DNA of 64,000 nucleotides, taken from assembly GCA_026874595.1 (NCBI GenBank), contig CM049306.1:29505519-29569518 (forward strand). Reading direction: 5' to 3'. Numbering within the stretch: the stretch's first letter is position 1; each line of letters opens with the position of its first letter. Below the pieces are notes generated by a model, which saw nothing but the letters and a program-made list of their open reading frames with translations, searched no databases and was not told the DNA's origin. The translations under genes and the position numbers were made by a program. This DNA comes from Sipunculus nudus (Eukaryota; Annelida; Sipuncula; Golfingiida; Sipunculidae). Below, piece after piece: positions 12,201-24,419 of this stretch.

Positions 12201-13010
12201 ATGCTTTTTCTGTTAATAATACACTTATCTGTATACATGTTTGTATGTAGGCCATAACTGCTCTTCTCTGTGTTCATGTCTTTGCTAATGGTTATAGTTG
12301 TTGTTGAGTTCAGACAGTTTTCTCTGCAACAGATGAGAACATGAATAACTCAAGGAACTTGGTGATCTTTTCTAAATGTTTAGGGCTCATGAAACATAGA
12401 ATCCACCAAAAAAATGGCCTCATAGTTTCACATAAGTAAAAGTGTAAGAGATAATTATTCCAGTCGGATGCAGAATAGTCAGTTTAAATAGGCAAAATGT
12501 TCATGTGTTCTGTACTCTAGATGTGTATTATACATGAGAATGAGCAGCGTGAGGGGTTTTTCATGCTTCACTGCACCCAGAAGTACCTCTTTGCTCCGTA
12601 AATGCTTCACCTACCACCTTTCTGGTTCCATTAGCAAAACACCAGCTTCCCTGCAGCTCACCGACTTGTAATGAAAGTGAGGATGATTATACAGAGTTCA
12701 CTTATTAAGCGACCTGGGGGATAAAAACGCTGAAGTAATGTTCATCAGGTGATCATTGTTCTTCAAAGCTAGTTGCAAAACTTACCCACTGAACATTACA
12801 AGAATCATTTATTAATATGCTATTTTTATAACACTTTACTGAGAAAGATAGCAGTAATATGTAAAATATTATTCTAAGCAAGCATAGACCTGTGAGTGTC
12901 AGATTCAAGCATAGGAAATACAAGGAAATTTCGATATTTCAGTTTCAGGAATTTTAATGAAATTTCGCCTCATTTACTCTTATTCTTACGTATATATAAT
13001 GCTTGAAATC
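12201..13010. other. Non-coding sequence
   Basis: No gene or clear repeat recognised. Confidence 0.45.
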
Positions 13011-13335
13011 AGCTGATAGAGCAGTTTTCTGATGAACATTCGTCTAATCAAATAGAGCAGTCGTCTGATGAACATTTGTCTAAAGGAATAGAGCAGTAAT
13101 CTGATGAACATTTGTCTAAAGGAATAGAGCAGTAATCTGATGAACATTGGTCTAAAAAAATAGAGCAGTCATCTGATGAACATTGGTTTAAAGAGTTAGA
13201 GCAGTCATCTGATGAAAATTGGTCTAAAGAAATAAAGGAGTTACTGATGAAAATTGGTTAAAGAAATAGAGCAGGCATCTGATGAAAATTGATTGAAAGG
13301 AATAGAGCAGTCATCTGGTGAACACTGGTATAATC
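13011..13335. repeat. 36-bp minisatellite
   Basis: Units of the form AATAGAGCAGTCATCTGATG followed by AACATTGGTCTAAAGA repeat about nine times. The GCAG word falls at 13021, 13057, 13093, 13129, 13165 and 13201, exactly 36 bp apart; later copies carry small deletions. The middle copies are most alike, as expected from unequal exchange. Confidence 0.92.
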
Positions 13336-13339
13336 AGAA

Positions 13340-14468
13340 GAATATTTCAATTAAAAACAGCAGGCATTTGATAAACCCTGGTCCATACAGATTAGACAAC
13401 AGTTAAAAAAAATTTGAGATTATGCTTGAAGAACAAGTTAAGTGTCATTTACAGAAACTTCATTTGTCGATGAAAATGAGTATTTGAGGATTCATAAGGA
13501 ATATACTGATTAAAGCTCACAGATAAACAGAAAGTGATGCACTAAAAAGGACAAGATGCACTGCATTTGGACCAAAAATCTTTTCTTTCTTTTTTATGAT
13601 AAGGGTTAAGCAGGTCTGTGGTTGTATGGCTGTGTCTGACAAAAAACCTTGATATCTCAGTTAATGTATTCAGTCTATTGTGTATCCATAAAGGTGATTG
13701 TGGTTAAGGTCGCACCCATCAGGGTTTGCACATCACTGGTTGCTTACCGGGTCATCTTACTGCCAGACATAGTGTCTACATCGTCACAATCTGCAAGTAT
13801 ATGCATACAAATGGCAGACACACTCAAGTCTGATTTCCCGTTGTCCACAGACGTAGTATACACATAATGTGTACATTGTCATTACTTTCTGTTACGAGCG
13901 GTATCTTTTCATTTTCTTTATATATATGATACATACATGTTGTCAATTCAGTTACTTTTCCCACACATTGGTAAAGTATTCATTTACATATTGAAAGTGA
14001 AAAGGCATTAATGAATGAATGATTGGACATGCATCGGTAAAGCAATTCAGTTAATGAATCGGCTGGTAAGTTCTGTTGTGTTGGTAATGAATGAGCATGA
14101 TGTGATTAATATAGTAAATGATTGTGCAGTAGTTAAAGGTTTTCATATATTTTAGTTGTGATCGGTAATTTTTGGTCTTTGAATAGGAAAAGGAAACATT
14201 GATGTGAAACTATAAATGTATATGAATGTTAATGTTACATGGGATAAAACAATGGAACCTCTTTATTTAGACCTTCACTTCATGTTGTTTCATTACATAA
14301 TTGCATAATTATTGCAATAATTATTTAATAACCTAATTACTAATTGCATAAATTTAGATAAATGCACAGACCAAGTTAGATTGACCAATACAAATATTTC
14401 CTAATTCAGAAGACCATGAGAGGTTCTGTTGTGTTTTGGTGTGACTGGTTGGGGGTGGTGGATAGTGA
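13340..14468. other. Non-coding sequence upstream of the candidate exon
   Basis: No gene recognised. It is AT-rich until about 14430, where GC rises sharply toward the CpG cluster. Confidence 0.45.
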
Positions 14469-14598
14469 GTAGCGAGCGCCATCAAACGTCCCGCCACCAG
14501 CGCGCCAGTGGTTGAGGAAGGGGATGATCGGGCACTGACTCGCCAGCACTGGTGCCTTCATCATCACTCACACATTTCTCATCTTGATGCTTTTGCAG
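14469..14598 (+). promoter_or_regulatory. CpG cluster and possible 5' leader before the candidate exon
   Basis: About eight CpG dinucleotides fall within roughly 75 bp (GCGAGCGCC, AACGTCCCGCC, AGCGCGCC, ATCGGG, CTCGCC), unlike the CpG-poor surroundings. The frame of the following exon is open through this stretch but has no in-frame ATG here. Two out-of-frame ATGs open short upstream reading frames: ATG at 14524 (stop TGA at 14536-14538) and ATG at 14587 (stop TGA at 14614-14616, beyond the putative splice acceptor). This fits either a CpG-rich alternative promoter and leader, or simply GC-rich exon-flanking sequence. No TATA box or initiator is convincing. Confidence 0.3.
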
Positions 14599-14681
14599 AT
14601 CCCCATGGCAACCTGAGCCAGCAGATGCAACACTCACCTCATTACCTCTCTGGCATCATCGCGGAGGACTCCGGCAGGAAG
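14599..14681 (+). CDS. Candidate upstream exon of the same RNF38/44-like gene
   Basis: An acceptor-like TTTTGCAG precedes position 14599 and a strong donor, AAG|GTAGGC, follows 14681. The open frame reads DPHGNLSQQM, then QHSPHYLSGIIAEDSGRK, and ends exactly on a codon boundary, which matches the phase-0 start of the exon at 51761. If internal, it starts in phase 1 (the first codon lacks one base). The frame is also open upstream to 14469, just after a TGA at 14466-14468, so the exon could instead extend 5'. The first in-frame ATG is at 14625, giving a 19-residue N-terminus ending in SGRK before the splice. GC and CpG content are above the flanks. I do not recognise the peptide in vertebrate RNF38 or RNF44, so membership depends on phase, strand, composition and order only. 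It could be an exon of another transcript, or chance. Confidence 0.45.
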
Positions 14682-15199
14682 GTAGGCTTTATTATTGATA
14701 TTATCCCCCCTACCCCCTCCACTCTCCCCTCCATCCATCCCGCCTGCCATGCCCTTTCCTCATCCAGAGAGCAAACCTTAGCTGCAAGGTGGCTGTCATT
14801 ATAGCGACTGCCTCTCCTTCCATTACCCTGGGTCTACCCAGCGTCTGCGACTTGACAGGCTGTATCCATGATTTCCTCCAGCACGAGAGTACATTTCCAT
14901 CCGTTTTTGCTCAAGTTCTTACTGCTGGCTACGACAGTCAGTATTTTAAGATGCTCCCCTTGATACACCTGACAGGCACAGTATGAAAGTGAAAGTACTC
15001 ATACATGTACATGACAGTTTGCCTGAAGCACCTGCTAGCAAGCACATTATATGTCATATACTGTGCATACATTAACAATATGACAACGGTCAGGTCCCCA
15101 CCCACTGCACTTAGCATATTGCACACATCTACTGATTCTGAGCATTTGATGACAAATTCCATGTAAGCCTTGGGAATCTGACATATATAGAGAATCATA

Positions 15200-16015
15200 C
15201 ACAAGATAATAAGAACACCTGCTAATAATCAGACACATGTAATGTAAATGTCCACAGGATGGCATTCTCTGAGTGTAGATTTTGGATGTCATACATGATA
15301 AAACAGTGACTGTGTCTGGCATGAAAATACAGAGCATGTTACAGACACAGATACCTTGAACATACAGGCCATTTACGACCAGGCATAGAAAAAATACAGA
15401 GCAAGGTACAGGCATGTGGTCAGTATAATGCATTCTGTATGAATGAGGAATATTATGTATGAAACACTTAACGTCTTAAGCATTTCACAGACACACATGT
15501 TTGGACACAAGGCATGAACATTCAGAGCATGTTACAGGCATTGAATGATGACATATCTGTTGTGTAGGTTATGGGTACCAGGCATGAAATGCAGGGTACA
15601 TTACCAGTTGTGAATGGTGACATACCTATTGAGAAGTTTGGACTTTAAACACAGAGCATGTTACATTCACTTTATGGTGATAAACTTGTTGTGTAGGTAT
15701 TGAATATCAGGCATGAAACACACAGCATGTAATAGACACAATGACGTACACTACTGCAGATCATGAAATTGACAGGTGAACAGTAGATGATGTCACAGGT
15801 GTGGAGATTATAAATTAAGCATGAAAACAAGTTAGAACTCTTGTATGGCATACTTTTTGTTATCAGCAATAAAACACAGAGCATGTTGGTATAGTTATGG
15901 GCAGCCAAATTATGGTATATTTTATGTACATCAAACAGTATAACATAGAGCATGGTGCATGCACTCACTAGATGAAATACTTGTATCAGTCTTGAGTAAG
16001 ATGCATGAAAACACA
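15200..16015. repeat. Diverged tandem array (GGCATGAAA...CAGAGCATGTTAC)
   Basis: The pair GGCATGAAA and CAGAGCATGTTAC recurs at about 15320, 15510, 15585, 15650, 15710 and 15870 with loosely conserved spacers such as GATGACATATCTGTTGTGTAGG. The period is variable, about 65-110 bp. The 128- and 115-codon minus-strand frames inside it are by-products of the repeats. Confidence 0.65.
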
Positions 16016-16089
16016 ACAAACATTACAAACACCCACTGAATGAAGTACCTGATCCACAGATCAAGACTGTCAAGCTGGAAACACAGACT

Positions 16090-16368
16090 GACATGAAAGG
16101 TTTGTACCAACAGTTGTATTTACAGTGTCGACCATGTGAGTTTGACATTATAGGTTTGTACCAACAGTTGTACTGACAGTGTCTACCAAGTGAGTTTGAC
16201 ATGAGAGGTTTGTACAAACAGTTGTACTACTAGTGTCTACCATGTGAGTTTGACATGAGAGGTTTGTACAAACAGTTGTACTGACAGTGTCTACCATGTG
16301 AGTTTGACATGAGAGGTTTGTACAAACAGTTGTCCTACCAGTGTCTTCCATGTGAGTTTGACATAATA
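16090..16368. repeat. 54-bp minisatellite
   Basis: GACATGAGAGGTTTGTACAA begins units at 16090, 16144, 16198, 16252 and 16306, exactly 54 bp apart, with a partial sixth at 16360. Because 54 is divisible by three and the unit has a stop-free minus frame, an 18-residue periodic frame (TNLSCQTHMVDT core) stays open. It has no signal peptide, splice context or composition that would support a real protein. Confidence 0.93.
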
Positions 16369-17149
16369 CCAGTGTCTCCTATGAGGCTGTCTGTCTGCTC
16401 TCTTGCAGCCCTCTGGAGGCTGTCACCTTATGTCTGATTACAGACAGGCCAGGCCTATTCAGGGCCATCACTGTGTGACTGTGTGTCTGAGGAAGTGTGC
16501 AGGTTAGGTGTATTCCGCGGGCACACCATTTATAATTAAAAGACCTGTCATTTCTAGGTTTGAGTGTGCATGTGGTAGAGACATCCAGTGTACTTACTTC
16601 CATTAAGCACTGGTTTGTATTGTGGCCTGTATTATAGCATAAGCTGCTGTTTTCATGTATTATTAAGATCATAGATGATGCAGAGGATTCTTGTTAGCAT
16701 ATAGAACATTTTACCTGATTGGTTCTCTGTCCAGATTTAAATTAATCATTAACCATTGTGCCCAAAGGCCCTTTGAAAACCATTAAAATCCAAGAATTGT
16801 AAAAATAAATTACCATTGAAGTACATAAATGCCCTTATTTATCCAAACAATTTGGAGTCCACAAGTGTCCTTTAATTAAAATATCTATACCAGTGAAAGT
16901 TATGTTGGCAGTTTTGTAACAGACAATTTCAAATGGAAATAAATATAAAAAATACTAGTAATAGTAATGAAATCTTTGTGAAATAATACATAAAAATTTG
17001 GTGTTAAATGTGTTATTTGCAACAGCTTACTTATAGCAATGAAGTTAGTCTTTGATCTTGAATGTTAGAAATGGAAAAATGGCCTGATTGTTCTGTAATG
17101 GTAGAGGGATCACAGGTGTATTCATGGTAAAAACTGTTTTAAATTTTTG
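16369..17149. other. Non-coding sequence
   Basis: No gene or clear repeat. GC is raised at about 16390-16500, then AT-rich. Confidence 0.4.
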
Positions 17150-17470
17150 TTTATACCATTGTAGTTTATAAATTAAACTAGAAATCTGCATTCTTAGGAA
17201 TATAAGCCATTCACTTATTTGGCCCACATTCCCAGGTTCATTCACGCACAAGTGGCTGCATGTTTGTGAATATGCTTTGGTGATGTTCCTGAATCTGGTG
17301 CATGTTCCAGATCCACACCAAAATCTCTAATCAATTTTTCCTTTCCCCACTCCTGAAATCCCTGAAAATTTCATGAAATTTTAATCGTGATTGTGTGAGT
17401 TATATTGTAAACAAACACAAACACACACACATGAAGGGGGATAAACACATACTCTCCTGGCACAGGTGAA
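17150..17470 (-). mobile_element. Short element, GGTGTGGATCTG family, - orientation
   Basis: Read on the minus strand it starts near a GTGTGTTTGTGTTTGTTTAC stretch, then AAAATTTCATGAAATTTTCA, then TTTTGGTGTGGATCTGGAAC, then CATATTCACAAACATGCAGC and GTGAATGAACCTGGGAATG. The same order occurs at 11985-12200 (+) and 39250-39535 (-). The opening GTTTG-rich run and TTTCATGAAATTT are typical of the widespread GGCGGAGG-ended repeats. Confidence 0.7.
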
Positions 17471-18797
17471 AATTACCAACATATCACATTCAGTGGTAAC
17501 AGTGAAATAAGCCATCTTTGCATAGGTTTGATAAAAATAATAACAGGATTACCAAAGATACACAGTGTATATTTATAAAATTCAACTTACATAGAAATGG
17601 TAAGAATTTCCTACAGTATTGACTATTTCTATTTTTACACCAGATTAGTATTTTTAGACAAATGCTCCAGATCTTCACGTTGCAGTATCTGTGCCTACGA
17701 GTACTCCTCTGTTTCCTAGAATAATATAATAGGCAGGTTGATGCATAATAAACAGAAACTGGTCAAACACGTCTGTGAAGAGAGGATGTCTCCCACAAAC
17801 AAGCTTAATTCTCTGAAACTATAAATGCTGCACTTACATGAAGGGCTTTTCTAATTGTGCCTTTCTGGGATTTTCAAGCAAATATGTAAGTAACTTTAAA
17901 TTTACATATTGAATATATTAAAATATTTAATGATTTTTAAAATGATTTACTTTCTTCAGGAACTTGCTTAAATTAAAAGCCTTGTGTTAAGGCCATGACC
18001 ATGAGTTTATCTTTTATTACCAGCTCAACAATGAAAAAAATAACCATATGATATAGTCGGGAGCCATGAAGATATTTTTTTCTGATCTTCTATAATATGC
18101 GTAAGAATAGTTTAAAGGATCAGACCCTGTGTATGCATGCAATAATTCTTGGTAGATTTGAGCTAGACACCTTCACTTTCCAACATCTTTGGTAACATAG
18201 TGGCCACAAACCCAAAAGGAGTTAAAAAAAACCCCAATAAACATTGAAAATTCAGCTGTAGGAAAATATCAGATGTCACAATTATAAACAATTAGTAGAA
18301 ACAAGTAATTATGATTTTGTGGTCTTGGATTATATCAGTGTGTGATGTTGGTCTTATCAAGCTCCAGAATTTTTTTTTTTTTCATAATGCAACTTGTGTT
18401 ATGATACTCCTAGCTGTGTTTATGACTAAGTCAGTGACATGGTGATTGAGTCACTGACCTGACGCAAGAAAACATCAGGTTTTTGTACTAGACAGTAGAA
18501 TGATGGAGAATAAGATTTCATTGTGCTGAAACCAAACTTCTGGGCACAAACAGATTAGTCATAGGGGCCCAACTTACACCAAAACAGACTGAAAAAAAAC
18601 TAACAGATGACAAGAGTTTATTAATTTGTCATGATGTCACAAAATACTTTCTTGACATGTAAATGTCTACTTTCCAAGAACAAATACTGTCTGCCTATTG
18701 ACAGATGTTTCCCAATCAACCCATGCTGGATCCTCTAGTAATTTACATTGGTCAGTCAATAGACATGCCAAGTTTTTAATATTTTTAACTAAACATA
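17471..18797. other. Non-coding sequence
   Basis: AT-rich and without a recognisable gene or array. Confidence 0.45.
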
Positions 18798-18799
18798 TA

Positions 18800-18981
18800 C
18801 AGTAAAATCTTGTCTGATGACCACCCTGCTATCATGACCATCCCGCAAAGACAACCACTATTTTTGGTCCTAGACCAGTGTTAATCATCATGAAAACCTC
18901 ATGCTAACATGACCACCCTGCTTACATGACCACTTTGGCACGGGTGATCCTGGAAATGCTTGTGTTAGTGAGATTTCACTG
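18800..18981. mobile_element. 182-bp TA-flanked inverted-repeat element (MITE), copy 1
   Basis: Begins CAGTAAAATCT and ends AGATTTCACTG, an imperfect terminal inverted repeat. A TA dinucleotide lies directly outside each end (18798-18799 and 18982-18983). TA target duplication and CAGT ends fit a Tc1/mariner or pogo-type non-autonomous element. The core carries repeated CATGACCACCCTGC words. No transposase is encoded. Confidence 0.8.
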
Positions 18982-18983
18982 TA

Positions 18984-20500
18984 TATGTGAGCTGGAAAAG
19001 AATGGGACAACAGGTCCTTAACTACTTAGGCTCCACCAGATGTATATTCCAAGATTCCATTAAGTGGCCATGTTGGATTTCAAGTTGATTTGAATTTCAA
19101 TACACTTCCATTCTTATGAAGCCAATCTTCAGGAAAAAAAAATTCACAGCAAATACTTAGTCTTATCTTGAGAAGGAGTGTGTGAAAGGAATTCTAAGGT
19201 TTCTGCTTGGTGTTTCTTTAGCATTCTGGTGGGTCTGTGATTACAAAGCACACATCCTCTTCAGTCGTCATGGCAACTGCTCAAACAGTTCTTCAGATTA
19301 TTTAAAAAGAGCATAACAGAGAGACAGCCAAATAGATGGACAGAACGCACCACAATTGGTAAATCCTGGTCAGTATCCTTGGAGTATATTATTTCTTTAC
19401 TGATTAACAATCTGCATAGAAGGGTTAATTAGACCTCCCCCTGAAGGTTTCATGAAATAACCACCAGTGATTGTTTTTTTCTGATAGAATCTTTATTTTA
19501 AAAGTTATGAAGAGAATTTTATGACATTTTATAGAGGGTTAGAGTAATACCCAAGTAACTATCAGTTCAATTTTTTAAGTAATCTGGATCACCAAAATAT
19601 GTTTTTGTTAAAAGGATTCATAACCGTAGTTTTACCCTAACGGGTTGAACTTTTCCACCGTCTCCAGTGTGTACAGGTATGAATGTAATAAGAGCTGCCT
19701 TTGTTCTGGCAGGTAGAGCTTACCTGTAGTTCAACCCTCCAGTTGTTGAACCATGACACACATTTTCTGTCAGCTTTGATTAATATATCACTTATGTACA
19801 CCACACCAAAGTTTGATCAGGGGCCTGGTTATATCCTGCTTTTAGGTGATTCAGAATCTAGGCGGAGGTATGCGGTCTGTGAGTGATATCTAGTTACTTT
19901 CATTTTCATGTCAGTATCCAGTCAGTGGTTCATAAAAGCAAAACCCAGATATCTGTTGAAAAGAAGACAGGCAACAAAAATAGCTTCACATTAGCAGCAA
20001 CCTTCAGTTTAGGTGACCACAGTTTTTATGGCATTTACAAGACAGCAGTTCAGTCAGGCTCTGTCAAATTTGTTTTATACACTTGTTATCAGCATGCTGC
20101 ATCCTTGACCTTTGTCAGTTGGGCACAAACATTCATAAAATGTCAGGTTTTTGTTATATCAGTTTTATTTCTTAAACATTTTAGAAATTTTGTTACCTTG
20201 TCATTACTTAGTTTTTTGCCCCCGTTACAGCTAACTTTTAATTGAAAAACAGGTGAAAATAATGCATATGGAAACAGATGAACCAGGGGCTGTAAGACAA
20301 TATGTATTCATAACAAAAATCTTGAAAATATTTCACTTAGTCTTCAGCCTGAAAATGTCACAGGAAATTCAAAAAATTTCCAGCAAAGGTCAAATGAACA
20401 TTTTCATCCATTGTTTGCAGGACAATTAACATTCTTTCAAATCTGTTCCAATTGGGCTTGAAGCACCATGCAGTTTTTATGATGAATTTGATGAAAAATT
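18984..20500. other. Non-coding sequence with one repeat terminus
   Basis: No gene recognised. The 120-codon frame at 19883-20245 has no domain I know. The terminus at 19800-19895 is listed separately. Confidence 0.4.
19800..19895 (+). mobile_element. 3' end fragment of a GGCGGAGG-type repeat
   Basis: GATTCAGAATCTAGGCGGAG, then GTATGCGGTCTGTGAGTG, matches the characteristic end (CTTGGCGGAGGTATGCGCTC, then TGAGTGC) of a repeat spread widely in animal genomes. Only the terminal part is recognisable. Confidence 0.5.
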
Positions 20501-20519
20501 GTACAGAATTAAAATTGGT

Positions 20520-20965
20520 GGGTTCAGGCTCGGCTTTACGTTAAGGGACAGGCCCAAACTAGGTGGGAGCAGAGTCATTGTTGCTCTCAATATTGAGCAA
20601 CTGGGCATAAAATTGCCTGGCCCCTGGCTCGGCTGAGTATAGGCAGGTTCCAAATTGGATCCATGTTTGTCATTGGGGCTCCCAGATTGTGTAGGAACTG
20701 CATGGGACTAGTTTCCTGTTTTGGCCGCCTCTCTGCATCCCGTCTGACCCACTCTTCAAGACAAAGGCAGAGGTCAGCACTGTGGCCCAGTGCGTTATTG
20801 GTCGGTGGCAGCCCCTGTGTTTCATGCAGCCGGAGGAAGGCAGTGCTGCATATCCTCTTGGAGAATGTCAAATGGATCAGCATTGTACCTGTTTGTGAGC
20901 CTGCATTTACCCCCAGGCTTGGCCCGGTATCCCCTGTGTTTCTCGTTTACGAAGCCTTTTAAATT
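20520..20965. other. GC-raised, non-repetitive intronic block
   Basis: GC is close to half over stretches such as 20700-20830, well above the surroundings. Frames are open on both strands (98 and 99 codons), as expected in stop-poor GC-rich DNA rather than from coding. Candidate conserved non-coding element or unrecognised exon. Confidence 0.3.
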
Positions 20966-21288
20966 CTAGTCAATTTTCTCTCATCTTCAATTGCAAAATT
21001 AATAATGGATGGAGGCTCCAGTGCTCTGAGCAGTGGGTTGCTCTGTTTTGTCAATATTACTGTTCAGTATCAAAAGCGAATGCAAGAACTGTTGTCTCTA
21101 GGACCAAACGGTGTGTTTAATCCTCATTAATACATGCCTGGCTTAACTTTTGTATGTGTGTGTCTGTGCATGTTCTCCTGTGGGTGATTAACCTGTGGCA
21201 TACATTGTACATGTGATATGAAAATGTGTGATTGTCTCAGGTGGAGTTTGAGGATGTTCACAGGTGGTCAAACTCCCAGGACTGTGCA

Positions 21289-21302
21289 GTTGCCATGGGA
21301 AC
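21289..21302. promoter_or_regulatory. X-box-like site (RFX)
   Basis: GTTGCCATGGGAAC differs at one base from the palindromic RFX consensus GTTGCCATGGCAAC. It lies in a GC-raised block deep in the large intron. RFX factors bind such sites in animals; whether this one is used is unknown. Confidence 0.4.
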
Positions 21303-21559
21303 GCCTGGCCATTTCCCCCACTAACCTAGTAGACCTTGGGACACCTGTTGTTCCTGAATCAACACACCAAGAGTGTCCCCCCACACTGAAGTGGGGAAGC
21401 CATGTGTTCCACAGAGTAGGAACACACACCTATAAACCCAGTCATGCACACACACTGTGTACCCAGGTTACCTCTATACAAACCCCAAATACACCTCATG
21501 TTGGAATACTAGGCTTTCAGAGTGATCTGATCAGAGACTAATGTTTGCAACTGACAGCC

Positions 21560-24390
21560 CCCAGCATACAGCTGTTGTGACAAACTGCTCTTTGCTTGAG
21601 ACTGTCCTTTGTGCAGCCCTGCCCACTGCTGAAATAAAAGCCCACCTCGCAAATAATAGTTCATTTAAGCTGATTACACACAACTTGAGTTCATTAGTTA
21701 TGATAAAGGAAGCATCTACAGCAATGTCACATGTTCTGTACTTGTAATACAGGTAACAGTAGCCCGGTGGTATTGTATAGAAAGGCTAGGGGGGTATCTC
21801 GGTCACATGTGCCCTGTCTTTGTGCTAGTGTAGACCTGCATTAGGGTGTAGTGATCCAGTGGATATTAGCTTGACCATTAAATGCTGAGTTCCTGGACCA
21901 GCTGACCTCGATGACCACTGACCATCCATAGAGGTTTAATGTGAGTTAGACAGCAGATGCTCCATGTGTGCAAGTTCAAACTGTTGCAAAAGACTGAATC
22001 TACACTGAACAGCGGAGACAAGTAAGTTAGTTCTTGTTGATAAAATAATTGATGTGCTAATCTCCCAAGAAAAATAACAAATCCTTATATGATAAAAAAC
22101 AGTTATTAACCCCTTGAAGATGAGTGATATAGGTTTCTGTGTTAAGTATATATTGAATTTATACATTCAGGAGTTTAAGTAAAAACAAAATTACAAGTAT
22201 ATGTGGACATTCCTTGGATTAACCAGACATGTCCTCAGGTTTCTCTGAGTTCAGACATGTGGCAGCCATTCTTGTTATTCTCGTCACTGTGTTTGGTGTA
22301 AAACCAACTGAGCCAATGACCTGAATTCACAGCTGCACGCTGTCACCTTCTCTAAAGCCCAGGAATATTAGCCAGCTGTCCACACACTCTATACTTTCTC
22401 CTTTGCAAGAGTCCAAAGGTTTATGTTTGATGACTGTCATCTCTGTATTATATAACATCAGCATTTTTATATCACATGACGCATGATGGTCTAAATTTTT
22501 TTTTTATGTTAAACCTGTGGCTGATGAAATGCAAGTTTGTCTTGTTGTAGCCATTTATTTCTGTTAAAAACCCCAACCAAGATCTTCGCCACAACAGGGT
22601 ACCTTCTTAACCAGTGGTGATCAAGTGCTGGCCAAGGATAGTTTGTAGTTACTGATTAACTATTCATTAAATCTGTTATAACTCCATAGATATTGTTGTG
22701 GTTTTTTTTGCTCAGAAGTTCAGCAAGGATACAATATATCAGAGCATTTGTCAGTGATTGTTCACTTAAATTCCAGCTCTTGCTTAATTTTTAGCTCTTT
22801 GTTTTCTAAACAGTTTCCATATATAAATATAGGTAAATATTCAAATGCAAGTCCTCCCATATATAAATATTATTAAATAATCAAACATAAGTTCTTTCTC
22901 ATTGCATCAAGGTTGTAAATTTGATATTATATTTATGCATTTTTGTTACCTGCAATCTGCAGTTTGTTGACAACCAGTGATCCAAAAAAGTAACCTACTT
23001 TTAATAGATACGTTGTTGTAGATTCCATTATATTTGTGCATTTCTGACAGACTAGCGTAAAGAGAAAAATGATACAATATAAAACATGTCCCCAATGCCC
23101 AGCGACCAGTATACAGAGAGACATTATGCTGTATAACTAAAGCATCCAGACTCCAGGAAAGTGTCCCTGGGAGAAATATTACACAATGCGGACTAAACTG
23201 TATCCTGGCTGTCTGTGGACTGGTGTACTGAGACAGATGTTATTGCTGAAGTGATATCCTGAACATCCAGAGCACGGTCCTCAGAGAGGTATTACACAAT
23301 ACAAATAAAACAATGTTCCACAAAATGGTATACAGACATAATGACAATGTTAGTCGTTCTGAGACCCACATCCAGAGAGATATCATACAATTAAGCCTAA
23401 ACTGAATATCCATTAAATGATGAAAATTAGAATAAAAATACCTGAGCCAGTTTATGATTATAAAACATTGATGTTGAATTGCTGGTTAAAGTTGTTTTCT
23501 GCCAATGTACAGCATAGGTAGTGTATGGATTTGAGCAGGGTATGGTCTGTTCAAGGTTTTCATCATGTAACAGTGGCAATTACTGCTCTGGTTTCAGTCC
23601 TGTTCAGGGTATTGTAAAAGTGAGTTTATAGACCTGGCCATGTTCCAGCATTTGAGAAAACAGGAGCGGGGAACAAGTTGTAATCTGATGTATATGATTG
23701 CGATCAGGGCCCCACAGAAGGAGTTATTGGACCGCAAGTGTATTCTGATGGTCAGCTGATACTTTTATAGTTGCCATGTGACCTTGATGACAGATCAACT
23801 TGCTGTTTCTCTTGGTGCCTTTGACCTTGAGGCTTGGTACGTGGGATTTCCTGTAACTTTAATCAACCTTCTTCCACATTAACCTCTATTCGACCCAAAT
23901 TCTCACTAAAACAGTGTCCTTTATTCTACTTTTTCATACTCGTTATTTCTTTACTTTCTGTTTGCCCTTAGTTTTAACTCATTTATCCTTTAGTGAACTG
24001 TCCTATATTTCTTTATAAAACAGATGTACTGATGTCCTCTCGTTAAAACTAGAGATATATCCAATTCTATTGTAGTGTAAGAGACATTAAGTTCCCTCCT
24101 GTGTATGGACAATCATCTATCCCCCACTGAGATGATAAAGAGATGGCCTTTCAGCTGATTCTTTGCAGTATTGGATGTATGTCTTTTTTTTTCTTGATTT
24201 AGAGATACAGTCATCAATAGCATTATGTGACACATTAAAGATTAGTCTTTCTGTTACATTGACTTCATCATTTATAGGAAAACACATAGGTAGCTTAAGT
24301 TATTTTAGGGATGCATTATCTATCCGTATTAATGTCTTCTTGATTTAGAGACATAATAAAATAATATTAGAGATATATTATAGAGATATG
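21560..24390. other. Non-coding sequence
   Basis: No gene recognised. Positions 23150-23400 hold two or three loosely similar segments containing GAGA-ATATTACACAAT and CATCCAGA, possibly a decayed tandem of about 120 bp. Confidence 0.4.
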
Positions 24391-24419
24391 TGATCTGGTA
24401 TTATTGAATTCTTGATTTA

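Noticed and set aside
13011-13335. CRISPR-like regular repeats
   Set aside because: The whole 36-bp unit repeats without unique spacers, in eukaryotic DNA; it is a minisatellite.
15047-15433. 128-codon minus-strand frame
   Set aside because: Lies in the diverged GGCATGAAA / CAGAGCATGTTAC array; composition and periodic phrases follow the repeat, with no domain.
15672-16019. 115-codon minus-strand frame
   Set aside because: Same array; no recognisable protein features.
16148-16351. Periodic 18-residue minus-strand frame as a repeat protein
   Set aside because: Explained by the 54-bp period; no start context or secretion signal.
19883-20245. 120-codon + frame
   Set aside because: Starts in a repeat terminus and has no domain or splice support.
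21218-21541. 107-codon + frame as an exon
   Set aside because: Its TCTCAG acceptor is plausible, but the peptide is low in conserved-looking features and the phase cannot be tied to either exon.
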